From Phycisphaerales bacterium UBA1845 (GTDB lineage: Bacteria > Planctomycetota > Phycisphaerae > UBA1845), in contig DDIR01000105.1 in assembly GCA_002338715.1 (NCBI GenBank), positions 1 to 64,000 of the forward strand: 64,000 nt of DNA, read 5' to 3'. The translations under genes and the position numbers were made by a program. Numbering within the stretch: the stretch's first letter is position 1; every line of letters starts with the position of its first letter. A model generated the notes under the pieces. It was not told the origin of the DNA. It saw nothing but the letters and a program-made list of their open reading frames with translations, and did not search any database. Shown piece after piece: positions 9,136 through 17,877 of the stretch.

Positions 9136-10311
9136 ATGAAACTTTCAGATCGGGTGGAAGCCCTTGCAGAGTCAGCCACCTTGGCTGTGACGGCCAAAGC
9201 GGCGCAACTAAAGGCCGACGGCGTCGATGTCGTCAGTTTTGGTGCGGGTGAACCCGATTTCGATACACCCGACAACATCAAGCAAGCCGCGATCCGCGCG
9301 ATCAACGAAGGTCAGACCAAATACTCCAAGCCAGCAACGGGTATCGCGCCGGTCAAAGCCGCGGTCTGCGAAAAGCTTACCCGTGAAAATGAGCTGCAGT
9401 ACGACCCGTCGCAGGTCATCGTCACGTCGGGCGGCAAGATGGCCTGCTATCTCGCGATTCATGCGCTGATCAATCCGGGCGACGAGGTGATCATTCCCGT
9501 TCCGTATTGGGTCAGCTATCCCGAGATGGTCAAGCTGGCTGGCGGTGTGCCTGTGTTCTTGGAAGGTGACGAAAACGACAGCTTCAAGTTTTCGCCGGCG
9601 ATGTTGGAGAAGGCGATCACGCCGAAGACGCGCATGTTGATCTTCAACTCGCCGAGTAACCCCGGTGGGTTCACGTATCACCCGGACGAAGTGGACGCGA
9701 TCTCGAAGGTGGTGACCCATCACGATATGGTCGTGCTCGCCGACGAAATCTACGATCGGCTGCGGTATGGCGGTCAGGGTTTCAAGAGTTTTGCCGCGAC
9801 CAGCGCGAAGGCGTATGAGCAGACGTTGACGCTGATCGGTGCGTCCAAAACGTATTCAATGACCGGGTGGCGTGCGGGTTATGTTGCGGGTCCGCAAGCG
9901 ATCATCAATGCGATGGCCAAGCTGCAAAGTCAATCGACGAGCGGGGCGTGCACTTTTGTGCAACACGGTCTGGTCGAAGCGCTCACCGGTGATCAATCGG
10001 AAGTCGAAAAGATGCGCGTCGAGTTTGAAAAGCGGGCCGAACATATTCATCATCGGCTGACGGCGCTGCCGGGCGTTTCCTGCAACAAACCGACCGGTGC
10101 GTTTTATGCGTTTCCGAATGTGTCGCGGACCTATCCCAAACTTGGCGTGTCGAATTCGGTCGAGTTTTCGCAAGTCGTGTTGGAAAAAGCCCATGTGGCT
10201 GTCGTGCCCGGCGCGGCGTTTGGGATGGACTCGTGCGTGCGATTCAGTTTTGCGTGCAGCATGGAGCAGATTAATAAGGGATTGGATCGGCTGGCTGAGT
10301 TTCTGATTTAG
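9136..10311 (+). CDS. Class I pyridoxal-phosphate aminotransferase (aspartate type)
   Basis: A 391-residue fold-type I aminotransferase. Markers are SFGAGEPDFDTP at about 34-45, SPSNPGG around 172-178, ADEIYDRL around 202-209, and the PLP lysine in GASKTYSMTGWRAGY (K238). Length and motifs match the AspC/AatA I-gamma subgroup, which converts aspartate and 2-oxoglutarate to oxaloacetate and glutamate in the cytoplasm. Some members also use prephenate, which cannot be excluded. ATG at 9136 has GGAG at a good distance. The gene is convergent with the Lgt-like gene and the two reading frames overlap by four bases at their stop codons. Confidence 0.9.
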   Translation: MKLSDRVEALAESATLAVTAKAAQLKADGVDVVSFGAGEPDFDTPDNIKQAAIRAINEGQTKYSKPATGIAPVKAAVCEKLTRENELQYDPSQVIVTSGGKMACYLAIHALINPGDEVIIPVPYWVSYPEMVKLAGGVPVFLEGDENDSFKFSPAMLEKAITPKTRMLIFNSPSNPGGFTYHPDEVDAISKVVTHHDMVVLADEIYDRLRYGGQGFKSFAATSAKAYEQTLTLIGASKTYSMTGWRAGYVAGPQAIINAMAKLQSQSTSGACTFVQHGLVEALTGDQSEVEKMRVEFEKRAEHIHHRLTALPGVSCNKPTGAFYAFPNVSRTYPKLGVSNSVEFSQVVLEKAHVAVVPGAAFGMDSCVRFSFACSMEQINKGLDRLAEFLI

Positions 10312-11105
10312 GATTCCGACGAATCGATATCGTCGGGGGCATCCAGATCGCATTCCGTGCGTGGTGCGGGCCGTCGCGCTTGGGCCAAAAGCCAGATCAT
10401 CGCAACCAATGACGCTGTTCCGCACAACCACTGCGATGTCGACAGCCGTCCCACTATAGCACGCAGTTCTTCAGTCGGCCGCCAGAATTCCGTGATCAGT
10501 CGCCCTGCGCAATAAATCGCCAGAAACCAAGCCAGCCAGGTGCCGCGCCAACGCTCGCGGTTCAGCGCGCCAAACACATAGCAAACCAAGAGCAGCACGG
10601 CGATTTCATACAACTGCGTCGGATGCAGGGCCACACCTGCTGGCGCATCAGCCCCTTCAGGAAAAGTGACAGACCATGGCATTGTGCATGGCAGGCCATA
10701 GCAGCAGCCATTGGCGAAGCAAGCGAGTTTGGCGATGATCATCGCGTGGGGAAGTGCGGCGATGGAAAAATCTCGGGCGTCGGCATCGTACTTTTTTGCC
10801 ACCACCACCCAGGCGAACGCCATCGCCAAATAGACGAGCGGTCCACCCCAAAGGCTCCAGCAATCCTTGCACGTCCAATAGTGAAGCGTCATCAGGCTTT
10901 CGATGCTGAAGCGATGGTAAATGAGGTCGGAGAGGATGCGCGCCCCCGGGAACATCGCGATGAAGTACAGGAGTCCCAGGGTCACCGCACTGGTCCACGG
11001 CTGCCCGAATCGTCGCGTCCGCGTTTGCAGGATGACGCCGTGCGCGATCACCCCGAGCGTGTAAATCAGGATGTACGTCGGGATGCCGTAAACTTGCGGC
11101 CACAT
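10308..11105 (-). CDS. Prolipoprotein diacylglyceryl transferase-like membrane protein
   Basis: A 265-residue polytopic protein of the Lgt family, which transfers diacylglycerol from phosphatidylglycerol to the lipobox cysteine of prolipoproteins. Family marks are ACFANGCCYG at the position of the E. coli GRIGNFING block, HPTQLYE, and GRLITEFWR near the C-terminus. Two residues considered important in E. coli Lgt appear changed: the histidine of the SFHGG block is replaced (SLWGG here), and the arginine before the NG motif is lysine. It may therefore be a divergent paralogue. ATG at 11105 is chosen to begin just before the first helix. A start at 11183 would overlap the upstream epimerase gene. 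It is the last gene of the ispE-hldE-epimerase run. Confidence 0.78.
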   Translation of the reverse strand: MWPQVYGIPTYILIYTLGVIAHGVILQTRTRRFGQPWTSAVTLGLLYFIAMFPGARILSDLIYHRFSIESLMTLHYWTCKDCWSLWGGPLVYLAMAFAWVVVAKKYDADARDFSIAALPHAMIIAKLACFANGCCYGLPCTMPWSVTFPEGADAPAGVALHPTQLYEIAVLLLVCYVFGALNRERWRGTWLAWFLAIYCAGRLITEFWRPTEELRAIVGRLSTSQWLCGTASLVAMIWLLAQARRPAPRTECDLDAPDDIDSSES

Positions 11106-11152
11106 GGCGAAGGCCCATCGCGAAGGGGTCGAAAGCGTTTCTGACGAGTTGG

Positions 11153-12079
11153 CTACTTGAGCGCGCCCGATTCGCGCCACCATGCGAGCGTTTTGGGGAT
11201 GCCGGCGCTGAGCGGAGTTTGCGGATCATAGCCGAGCAGTTCGCGGGCTTTGCTGATGTCGGCCACATAGCGCATGACTTCGCCCGGGCGCGACGGTTCG
11301 TAAGTGACGTCGGGCTCTTTGCGCAGGCCGAGCGAGATCAGATTGACCAGATCGACGAGCGTCCACCCTTGCCCATAGGCGAGGTTGATCGTCTGGTTGC
11401 AGACTTTGCCAGCCACCAGTCGATCGATGCCCGCAAGCACGCCAGCCGCACAGTCGTCGACATAGGTGAAGTCGAGGACTTTCTGCTTGCCGAAAACGGT
11501 GATGGGTTGATCGTTGTTGATGAGGTCGATGAACAACGGCGTGACGCGTTCCATGCGCTCGGCGTCGTTGTCGTAGCGGCCATAGACGTTGCTGAAACGG
11601 AAGACCAGGTACGGCAACTTGTAGCATTGGTAGTAGGAATAGACGAACGCTTCGCCGGATATTTTACTGGCGCTATAAGGGCTTTCTGCGACAACGAAAT
11701 CGGCTAAATCTTCGCGGGTGATGTGGTGATGGATGTCGCCATACACTTCGCGCGAGCTGGCGAAGATGATCGGTGTTTTGTTTTGCCGGCAGAATTCCAG
11801 CGTGGTAAACAGCGTCTGCACGTTGTCCATCGCCCGCTGCGGTTGCTCGACCAATTCGAAGACTTTGGCGTTGGCCGCGAGGTGCAGCACGACGTCGAAC
11901 GGACCCTTGGGGATGTCCTCGACGGAGGCTTTGGCCAGGTCGAGTTGAACCGTTTCGATTTTGTCGGTCCAGGTGTTGGCTCGTTTGTCGATACCGACGA
12001 CGCTGTCGCCGCGATCCAGAAGTGCCAAGCCGACGTTGGTGCCAATCTGACCGCTTGAACCCGTGACCAATACTTTCAT
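11153..12079 (-). CDS. NAD-dependent sugar epimerase/dehydratase (extended SDR)
   Basis: A 308-residue extended short-chain dehydrogenase. The Rossmann motif GSSGQIG is at residues 7-13, followed by VVLHLAANAKV, the active-site YSASK and RFSNVYGRYDN. The family includes UDP-glucose 4-epimerase and dTDP-glucose dehydratase. The exact sugar substrate cannot be told from sequence. Lying directly behind hldE, with the same orientation and a 131-base gap, it probably works on nucleotide sugars for lipopolysaccharide or another surface glycan. It lacks obvious HldD-specific signatures that I can verify. Confidence 0.85.
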   Translation of the reverse strand: MKVLVTGSSGQIGTNVGLALLDRGDSVVGIDKRANTWTDKIETVQLDLAKASVEDIPKGPFDVVLHLAANAKVFELVEQPQRAMDNVQTLFTTLEFCRQNKTPIIFASSREVYGDIHHHITREDLADFVVAESPYSASKISGEAFVYSYYQCYKLPYLVFRFSNVYGRYDNDAERMERVTPLFIDLINNDQPITVFGKQKVLDFTYVDDCAAGVLAGIDRLVAGKVCNQTINLAYGQGWTLVDLVNLISLGLRKEPDVTYEPSRPGEVMRYVADISKARELLGYDPQTPLSAGIPKTLAWWRESGALK

Positions 12080-12210
12080 GCCGTTTGATTCCTTGGTGTT
12101 AAGACGCTTGGCATCATCGGTTGGTTCATCGGTGCCAGTTGTCGAATGGATTGTCTAAAGCTTCTGCCTGCTACTTGTCTTTACGAAACTGCATCGATGC
12201 GCTGTTGGCA

Positions 12211-13713
12211 TCAGGCATCCAGTGCTGATTGTTCCAGGGACGTGCGAATTTTCTCCATGACGCTGGTCGTGCTTCGTCCGGAGAGCAGCGGGATCAACTT
12301 CACTGTTCCGCCTTGTCCGGTGACGAAATCGCGACCGACCACGCCGCGGTCCGCCCAATCTTCACCCTTGGCCAACACATCCGGGCAAACTTTTTGGATC
12401 AAATTCAGCGGCGTGTCTTCGTCGAACAGCGTGACGTAATCCACGCTCGCGAGCCCGCCCAGGACAGCCGCCCGATCCAACTCGCCGTTGATCGGGCGAT
12501 CGTCGCCTTTGTTCTGCTGTTTCACCGATGCGTCCGAGTTCAAACCCACCACGAGCAGCGAGCCTTCCTGACGGCAGCGCGACAGGAAGTCCACGTGGCC
12601 GGCGTGTAAGATATCAAAGCATCCGTTGGTGAAGACGACGGTTTCGCCCCGGTCGCGACGCAGTTTCAGTTCGTTGACCAGTTCGTCAACGGACCGGAGT
12701 TTGCCGCGACGGTTGCTCGATTCCAGGCGTAACTCCGCGAGCACTTCGTCGGCTGTGATGGGGACGCATCCGAATTTTTCAACTTCAAGTCCGCCCGCGA
12801 TGTTCGCAAGCTTGACGGCTTGCGGCATGGTTGCGCCGCCAACGATAGCCGTCGCGAGCATTGCCAACACCGCGTCACCGGCACCGGTGTTGTCGTAGAC
12901 GCTGCGCGGACGCGTGGGCACGTGGACCCAAGACTCGCCTTCTTCGACGATGACCGCACCCTCACGATCGAGCGTCACCACGATCGCCTTCGCGCCAAGT
13001 TTCTTTCGCAGTGCTTCGGCGTCACCGGCGATTTCGTCGAGGGCTGTTGACGTTCGCCCGACAACCATCGCGAGTTCGGCGCGGTTGGGTGTGAAGACCG
13101 TTGCATTCTTGTATCGAGAATAGTCGGATAGTCGGGCTGGGTCGACGAGTACCATCGTACCGCTGCGCGTGGCTGCTTCGACGACGGCTTTGACAAGTTC
13201 GGATGTGACCACGCCCTTGTCGTAGTCTTCAATACAAACCGCATCGACCTGGCTGACGGCGCTGACGGCGATCTTAGAAATCTTTTGTCGATCGGCATCG
13301 CTCAATGGAACGGTCGCTTCTTCGTCGACGCGCATGAGTTGCTGGCGGTGACGGTGTTGGGCCAATCCGACGAAACGCGTTTTGGTGATGGTGGGGCGAT
13401 CGCTGACTTCGAGCACGTGATCGCAAAGCGCGCCGGCATCGGTGAGTAGTGTTTTCAAACGCTGTCCCGATGCATCCGTCCCGACCACGCCGCACACAAC
13501 CGGATCGACACCGAGGGCTTTCAGGCATGCGGCGACGTTACCGCTTCCGCCAACCGCATCGCTTCGGTCGACCACCCGCAGCACCGGTACCGGCGCTTCC
13601 GGGCTGATCCGCTCGGCGTCGCCATACACGTAGCGGTCGAGGATCAAGTCGCCCACCAGCAGCACGCGCTTGGCCGCCGCTTGCTTTACAAATACGTCTA
13701 ATTCCTGAGCCAT
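12211..13713 (-). CDS. hldE: Bifunctional heptose-7-phosphate kinase / heptose-1-phosphate adenylyltransferase
   Basis: A 500-residue fusion enzyme of ADP-heptose synthesis. Residues 1-330 form a PfkB-type kinase (GDLILDRYVYGDAERISPEA at 21-40, catalytic NTGAGD at 275-280). It phosphorylates D-glycero-D-manno-heptose 7-phosphate. Residues about 355-500 form a nucleotidyltransferase with NGCFDILHAGH at 363-373, which transfers AMP to heptose 1-phosphate. Order and length match E. coli HldE (RfaE). ADP-heptose feeds the LPS inner core, supporting an outer membrane. ATG at 13713 has GGAG ten bases upstream, whereas a TTG at 13722 lies too close to it. Confidence 0.95.
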   Translation of the reverse strand: MAQELDVFVKQAAAKRVLLVGDLILDRYVYGDAERISPEAPVPVLRVVDRSDAVGGSGNVAACLKALGVDPVVCGVVGTDASGQRLKTLLTDAGALCDHVLEVSDRPTITKTRFVGLAQHRHRQQLMRVDEEATVPLSDADRQKISKIAVSAVSQVDAVCIEDYDKGVVTSELVKAVVEAATRSGTMVLVDPARLSDYSRYKNATVFTPNRAELAMVVGRTSTALDEIAGDAEALRKKLGAKAIVVTLDREGAVIVEEGESWVHVPTRPRSVYDNTGAGDAVLAMLATAIVGGATMPQAVKLANIAGGLEVEKFGCVPITADEVLAELRLESSNRRGKLRSVDELVNELKLRRDRGETVVFTNGCFDILHAGHVDFLSRCRQEGSLLVVGLNSDASVKQQNKGDDRPINGELDRAAVLGGLASVDYVTLFDEDTPLNLIQKVCPDVLAKGEDWADRGVVGRDFVTGQGGTVKLIPLLSGRSTTSVMEKIRTSLEQSALDA

Positions 13714-13816
13714 CAATGACAATCTCCAGCCAACATATTCGGCGAATGGGCCATGCTATGAAGGGCGGTCGAATCGGTCAATAAATGCAGGCCCAAGCGG
13801 CGAATTCCGGGTGCAG

Positions 13817-14683
13817 TCAGGCCGGCGGGGCGGGGATGGCGACGACCCAGGACGATGCGACCAGCGGGCACTTGCCGGCACGCTCGATGAAGGCGTCGGC
13901 TGACCTTCGATCGTCGAACAACTCGAACAACACCGACCCCGCGCCGGTGACGCGGATGTTGTCGGATGCGATCTTTGATTCGATGAGTGCGTCGCGCATC
14001 TTGCGCACGCGCGGCGCGACTTCAAATACGCTGGCTTCGAGATCGTTGCACAACTGCGGGGAGATCTCGGTGGATGAATTGGCGCTGGCGATGGCTTGGA
14101 GGTTGTCGGGCGTGTCGCGCGGTGTGCAGCGTATGTAAACCTCGACGGTGGACACGTGATCGCCCGATGAAACGAGCCCGGCGAATCCGCGCCAGGTCAT
14201 GGTCGTCGGTTTGATGCACTCGCCCCGACCATAGACGCGAGCGCCGCTTGGCCAAAAGAAAAACGGGATGTCGGAACCGATTTCCGCGCCGACTTCCGCG
14301 AGCCGAGCACGACTCCAACCCAAACGCCACAGGCGATTTAAGGCGATCATCGTGGCGGCTGCGTCACTGCTGCCACCGCCCATGCCCGCGCCCACCGGGA
14401 TGCGTTTAACCAGATGGATACGGCAGCCGGTTTTGACACCGGTGTGTCGCTTGAGGTTTTCTGCCGCCCGAAACGCGAGATTGGATGGGTCACACGGAAC
14501 GTTGGGGGTATCGCACGTGACTTCGATATGGTTGCGGTCAATGGTTTCAACGATGACGTCGTCGGCCAACCCGACCGAGACCATCAGCGAACGGATTTCG
14601 TGAAACCCGTCGTCGCGTTTGCGAAGGACCTGCAATGCGAGGTTGATTTTTCCGGGTGCGCGTACCTTCAAGATCGTTGGCAC
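13817..14683 (-). CDS. ispE: 4-diphosphocytidyl-2-C-methyl-D-erythritol kinase
   Basis: A 288-residue GHMP kinase of the MEP isoprenoid pathway, which phosphorylates the 2-hydroxyl of CDP-methylerythritol with ATP. Signatures are APGKINLALQV at 9-19 (active-site lysine 12), the ATP loop PVGAGMGGGSSDAA at 96-109, and EIGSDIPFF with the catalytic aspartate 138. Length and motifs fit IspE well. It appears to be the first gene of a minus-strand run with hldE, the epimerase and the Lgt-like gene; gaps are about 50-130 bases. Confidence 0.95.
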   Translation of the reverse strand: MPTILKVRAPGKINLALQVLRKRDDGFHEIRSLMVSVGLADDVIVETIDRNHIEVTCDTPNVPCDPSNLAFRAAENLKRHTGVKTGCRIHLVKRIPVGAGMGGGSSDAAATMIALNRLWRLGWSRARLAEVGAEIGSDIPFFFWPSGARVYGRGECIKPTTMTWRGFAGLVSSGDHVSTVEVYIRCTPRDTPDNLQAIASANSSTEISPQLCNDLEASVFEVAPRVRKMRDALIESKIASDNIRVTGAGSVLFELFDDRRSADAFIERAGKCPLVASSWVVAIPAPPA

Positions 14684-15008
14684 TCATGTTGGGTTTCGTT
14701 ATCGGAACACCGACGATCGGCTTCGGTTCGGTGCGATGTCCGCTGGCGACTTTTCGAACGCGTCGACGTTTCCAGAAATCATCACGAAACGCTGAGAAAT
14801 AAGGCGGTATAGCGGTCCTTTGTGCCCAAAAGTATCACGCCCGCACAATCGGAACCGCACGCATCTTGGTTATTTTGGCACTAAGTCGGGAATTTGCAAT
14901 GAGTTGCATTAAACACCCCTCGAATCAACGCGATGGCACCGCGCCTTGCAGTTCAGTTGGTCAACAAGACCCCGTTTGTCTTGATGCCACCCGAGGAGGC
15001 GGATTGAA
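14684..15008. other. Divergent intergenic region
   Basis: This is the control region between ispE (leftward) and the 174-residue gene (rightward). An inverted repeat TGCAA-N4-TTGCA lies at 14895-14908 and could be an operator. A strong Shine-Dalgarno (GAGGAGG) precedes the gene at 15009. No promoter can be named with confidence. Confidence 0.35.
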
Positions 15009-15533
15009 ATGCAACCGATTGAACCGACAGGTCTGAACCCAAGTTATCAGTCTCAGCCGACCAACCGCTCGGCGCTGACGTCTGCCGATTCGCAGCAGGT
15101 GGCGTCGCAGCAGTCGATTTCGCAGCAGTCATATTCGAGTCAGTCCGTGTCGATCACGTCGACGACGTCGCGCACGACGATGGTGCAGGAGCAGGTCGGT
15201 GCGCTGCTCGAATCGATCGACCCGGGAATGGCTCAGAACAACCAGTATTTGAAACTGCTCATCGCGGCGCTGATTCTTAATGCGCTGCTCAACGGCGACG
15301 AGTCGGCCAGCCAAAGCGGGCAGGGTTCGATGAAGGCTTTGGAAGACTTGGCCGGCGGGAAGAACAATTCGTTTTATCTCGCGATTGAGACGTCAACGAA
15401 TACCGTGCAGATTCAGCAGATGTCGTCGCGCCTGGATACCGCACAAGCCGTCCAGTCCATCTCGCAATACCAAGCCAACAGCGGCGAAACCGGTGAAGCT
15501 CAGTCGGGCGGTAAGATGGACGTGGCTGGGTAG
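15009..15533 (+). CDS. Small Ser/Gln-rich protein of unknown function
   Basis: A 174-residue protein I do not recognise. The first 60 residues are very rich in Ser and Gln (SQQVASQQSISQQSYSSQS) and look disordered. A central segment contains a hydrophobic helix, YLKLLIAALILNALLNGDE. It is probably too short and punctuated to be a normal transmembrane span, and may be amphipathic. The C-terminal 60 residues are again polar. There is no signal peptide. GAGGAGG about ten bases before ATG supports the start. The base use resembles neighbouring genes, so it is likely a real, expressed gene. Confidence 0.7.
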   Translation: MQPIEPTGLNPSYQSQPTNRSALTSADSQQVASQQSISQQSYSSQSVSITSTTSRTTMVQEQVGALLESIDPGMAQNNQYLKLLIAALILNALLNGDESASQSGQGSMKALEDLAGGKNNSFYLAIETSTNTVQIQQMSSRLDTAQAVQSISQYQANSGETGEAQSGGKMDVAG

Positions 15534-15745
15534 GCGACCCACCCACTGATTGAATACGGGTTCTGAAACCTAAGTGCATCTCCCGCAACACCTTCACCCC
15601 AAACCAACCCGCCAGGAAACCTCCGCGCCCAGGCAGGCGGCTCCAACGCACCGCCGCCGCCGTTGACGGAAGCACCGCAAATCGCTACGGTTATCCCCCT
15701 GAAACAAGCCATTTTGCAGAAGGCAGCAAGAGCAAAATGCAAGCC

Positions 15746-15818
15746 GCCCCCATCGTCTAGCGGCCTAGGATATCAGGTTCTCATCCTGAAGACAGGGGTT
15801 CGAGTCCCCTTGGGGGTA
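15746..15818 (+). tRNA. tRNA-Glu (anticodon CTC)
   Basis: A complete cloverleaf. The acceptor stem GCCCCCA/TGGGGGT is at 15746-15752 and 15811-15817 (one G-T pair). The anticodon stem TCAGG/CCTGA encloses the loop TTCTCAT, with anticodon CTC at 15780-15782. The T arm AGGGG-TTCGAGT-CCCCT is at 15794-15810 and the discriminator A at 15818. No CCA is encoded. It reads GAG codons. A terminator follows at once. Confidence 0.95.
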
Positions 15819-15823
15819 TTACG

Positions 15824-15859
15824 AATGCGACGACTCAAATGCGAGTCGCCGCATTTTTT
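15824..15859 (+). terminator. Rho-independent terminator of tRNA-Glu
   Basis: A 13-bp stem with one A-C mismatch (15824-15836 with 15843-15855) and a six-base loop is followed by a run of six T. It lies directly after the tRNA. Confidence 0.85.
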
Positions 15860-15907
15860 GTTCTTCCCGCGCTCACTTCTTGCATTCGGCGTACTGAGTT
15901 TCATCTC

Positions 15908-15930
15908 GCGACGACAATGGTAGTCGTCGC
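15908..15930 (+). repeat. Hairpin resembling the tRNA terminator stem
   Basis: A perfect 8-bp hairpin GCGACGAC/GTCGTCGC with a seven-base loop, followed by ATTTC. Its sequence matches part of the terminator stem at 15824-15855 and at 18076-18117. It may be a remnant of a duplicated tRNA 3' region. Confidence 0.5.
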
Positions 15931-16039
15931 ATTTCGTCGGTTAATTGGATTCGCGGTTCTTTTCGGGGAAGTTAACCAAGGGTACACGGGCTATTCAACG
16001 AGACGTGGGTCGTTCGGATTCCAAACAGGTGTGGAGCCC

Positions 16040-16897
16040 TCAGACCGATTCGATTGTCGTGCCGCATTCAGGACAGATGCCCGACTCGTTGCCAGAAAGG
16101 TCGTAGCCGCATGACCGGCATTGACCCGACCTCGACCATATTCTCTCCTGCGAGACTCGATTCAGACAAAGAATCAGCAGAGCAAGAGCTGACCAGAAGG
16201 CAAGATCAGCCGAAAACGCCAGGATCGAGTAGTCCCACGACGATATTCGCTGCGGGCGACTGCCTCGTTGTTCGAGGGATGCATACGTCCATGGCTGACC
16301 TATGTAGAATGTCACTGAACTACTCGAAGGCCCGCACGAATACCTCTTATCCACGATTAGGGAAGTCAAGAGCGTGGATATTAAGCCGATGCCTAGAGCA
16401 GCGAGATATGGCCTTCGCCTTACTTCAATGAGCACCCCACATTCCGGACAAACCCCGCTGACGTTGCCGGTCAAGTCGTATTCGCATCCCTTGCAGCCAC
16501 TCTTTGAGAGACGGTCCGAAGACCAGAGCCAAAGCGTCGCGACGGAGATTGCCACGAAGAGTGGTAAGATCGGAATATGGTACTCGGTGGTAGGTGACTT
16601 GCTGGCCCATGGACCACATGCAAAACACGTATGGAGTATCGCTGGCTTCCAAGCAATACTGCCGTGCGGATTCCAGTCCAATGCCCATTTCCCGCGCGAC
16701 GGCGTGGCCCCGCGCGATGGAATGGCGGCGCTTTTCCAAGGGACGATCTCACCTGTTCGCAAGTCTATGCCCCACGATCCTGAGGAATAAGTCACACGAA
16801 GAAAAAACACACTCACGATCCAAGCCGCGCAGAGAAATGCACAAACCCCAACCCCTATCCACTTCAGAACGCGCCGCTTTCGGATTCGCCGTTTCAT
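16040..16897 (-). CDS. Membrane protein with two zinc ribbons, internally duplicated
   Basis: A 285-residue protein. It starts MKRRIRKRRVLKW, then a membrane helix, a polar loop, a second helix, and a zinc ribbon CKGCEYDLTGNVSGVCPECG near 130-150. A second unit of helix, loop, helix and ribbon (CRSCGYDLSGNESGICPECG) completes the chain. The layout looks like two fused copies of the 147-residue protein at 27933-28376. Four cysteines per ribbon suggest a bound zinc ion. The function is unknown. It belongs to a family with at least four other members in this window. Confidence 0.8.
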   Translation of the reverse strand: MKRRIRKRRVLKWIGVGVCAFLCAAWIVSVFFLRVTYSSGSWGIDLRTGEIVPWKSAAIPSRGATPSRGKWALDWNPHGSIAWKPAILHTCFACGPWASKSPTTEYHIPILPLFVAISVATLWLWSSDRLSKSGCKGCEYDLTGNVSGVCPECGVLIEVRRRPYLAALGIGLISTLLTSLIVDKRYSCGPSSSSVTFYIGQPWTYASLEQRGSRPQRISSWDYSILAFSADLAFWSALALLILCLNRVSQERIWSRSGQCRSCGYDLSGNESGICPECGTTIESV

Positions 16898-16902
16898 GTG
16901 CG

Positions 16903-17193
16903 CTAGGCCACTCTCGTCATTTCATTCAAAGTGAATTCTTCGATTGCGCCATCCGTTGCAGCCAAGTAGTCCTTCAAATGCTGCGCACCCATGTGATTCT
17001 GCCACATCTCGCGGGACGACCAGTTTTCAAAAAACATGAAGTGGGTCGGGTCCTCATTGTCTTGGTGCAAGTCGTACTGAATGCAGCCGGCTTCAAGTCG
17101 GGTGATGTCGATTAGCTTTTCAAGTTCACGCTTCACCAGCTCGACCTTGCCGGCTTTCGCTTTGATGTTGGCAACGATTGTTAGATTGGCCAT
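16903..17193 (-). CDS. ABM-domain (antibiotic biosynthesis monooxygenase-like) protein
   Basis: A 96-residue single-domain protein of the dimeric alpha/beta barrel superfamily, ABM/YgiN type. Typical parts are the N-terminal strand ANLTIVANIKAKAGK, the helix VELVKRELEKLI, EAGCIQYDLHQDNEDP, FMFFENW, and HMGAQHLKDYLA near the end. YgiN relatives act on quinones or small aromatics, sometimes without a cofactor; the substrate here is unknown. A longer reading upstream to 17505 runs into a decayed gene tail, so the start at 17193 is used. Six bases separate its stop from the start codon of the zinc-ribbon gene at 16897, so the two are probably co-transcribed. Confidence 0.88.
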   Translation of the reverse strand: MANLTIVANIKAKAGKVELVKRELEKLIDITRLEAGCIQYDLHQDNEDPTHFMFFENWSSREMWQNHMGAQHLKDYLAATDGAIEEFTLNEMTRVA

Positions 17194-17270
17194 GTTCTTG
17201 TTTCCGCTTGATAGATGAGGGCTGAAATTCTTGTTTCTGTACGCCACCGGAAGTGCTCGCAATTGTTCGC

Positions 17271-17412
17271 CCATTATCCACGGCTTTGCACAATCGCCAA
17301 GACCGCCGCTCGGAGAGACTGGGATGGGCTCGGCTATGCTTCGATGATGGATTGCAGATCGGTATCGATTTCGCGTGTATTGGCCGAATCTGCAACGCCT
17401 TCTGCGGTGCTT
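17271..17412 (-). pseudogene. Decayed gene tail, copy 1
   Basis: On the minus strand one frame reads ...TDLQSIIEA-stop-PSPSQSLRAAVLAIVQSRG-stop. It aligns with copy 2 at 17878-18010 (TDPDLQTIIEAWPTLPEPLR) and with the short copy at 19119-19166. The in-frame stop where copy 2 has tryptophan marks it as broken. I recall similar C-terminal tails in planctomycete integrases and other proteins, but this is from memory. It fills most of the gap 17194-17546. Confidence 0.55.
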
Positions 17413-17546
17413 GCACGTAAGCAAATGACGACGAGAATTCCCTTTGAATTCTTGTTCTGGATTATATCCTAGCCGTCCATGGCGCACCCGAATGCCGGGG
17501 GACACCGGAGCAATGCCGAACGTGCCTTCAAGGAGTTGAGAGAGGA

Positions 17547-17822
17547 ATGATGAGAATCACGGCGTTGGTTTTGTGCGGGCTTTTGTGCGGATGCGGGGTG
17601 GCTGACGACGGTGTTAATGAAGCACGGATTGAGTCGGCATGTGAAGTTGTTCTGCCGCAAAACCTTGAGTCTGACAGGATTGCATTGGAAGTATCTCTTT
17701 TTCTCGGCGTGTCGAAATCTGACGCGCTACAATTTACTTCTGAATCATGCATTGATGCACTGAGTGATCCGAGTGGGTGCATTCATTGCTATTCGGTTCT
17801 GGTCGATGAAATCTGGCCGTGA
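17547..17822 (+). CDS. Small lipoprotein of unknown function
   Basis: A 91-residue protein with a lipoprotein signal: MMRITALVLCGLLCGC, lipobox LCGC, then GVADDG. Further cysteines in the mature part (SACEV, ESCIDAL, GCIHCYS) could form disulfides. GAGAGAGGA directly before tandem ATG codons supports expression. No family was recognised. It is the only plus-strand gene between the tRNA and the metal-efflux operon. Confidence 0.68.
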   Translation: MMRITALVLCGLLCGCGVADDGVNEARIESACEVVLPQNLESDRIALEVSLFLGVSKSDALQFTSESCIDALSDPSGCIHCYSVLVDEIWP

Positions 17823-17877
17823 GAAAATCAGCCAATCATCTTCAACAACGAGTCGAATCTTCAATACCCAATACCTC

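Noticed and set aside
12211..13713. Two separate genes for the kinase and nucleotidyltransferase of heptose synthesis
   Set aside because: The frame is continuous through the linker and matches the usual bifunctional HldE length.
17194..17505. N-terminal extension of the ABM protein
   Set aside because: The extension passes through the decayed gene tail and shows no ABM features. The short form matches the family length.
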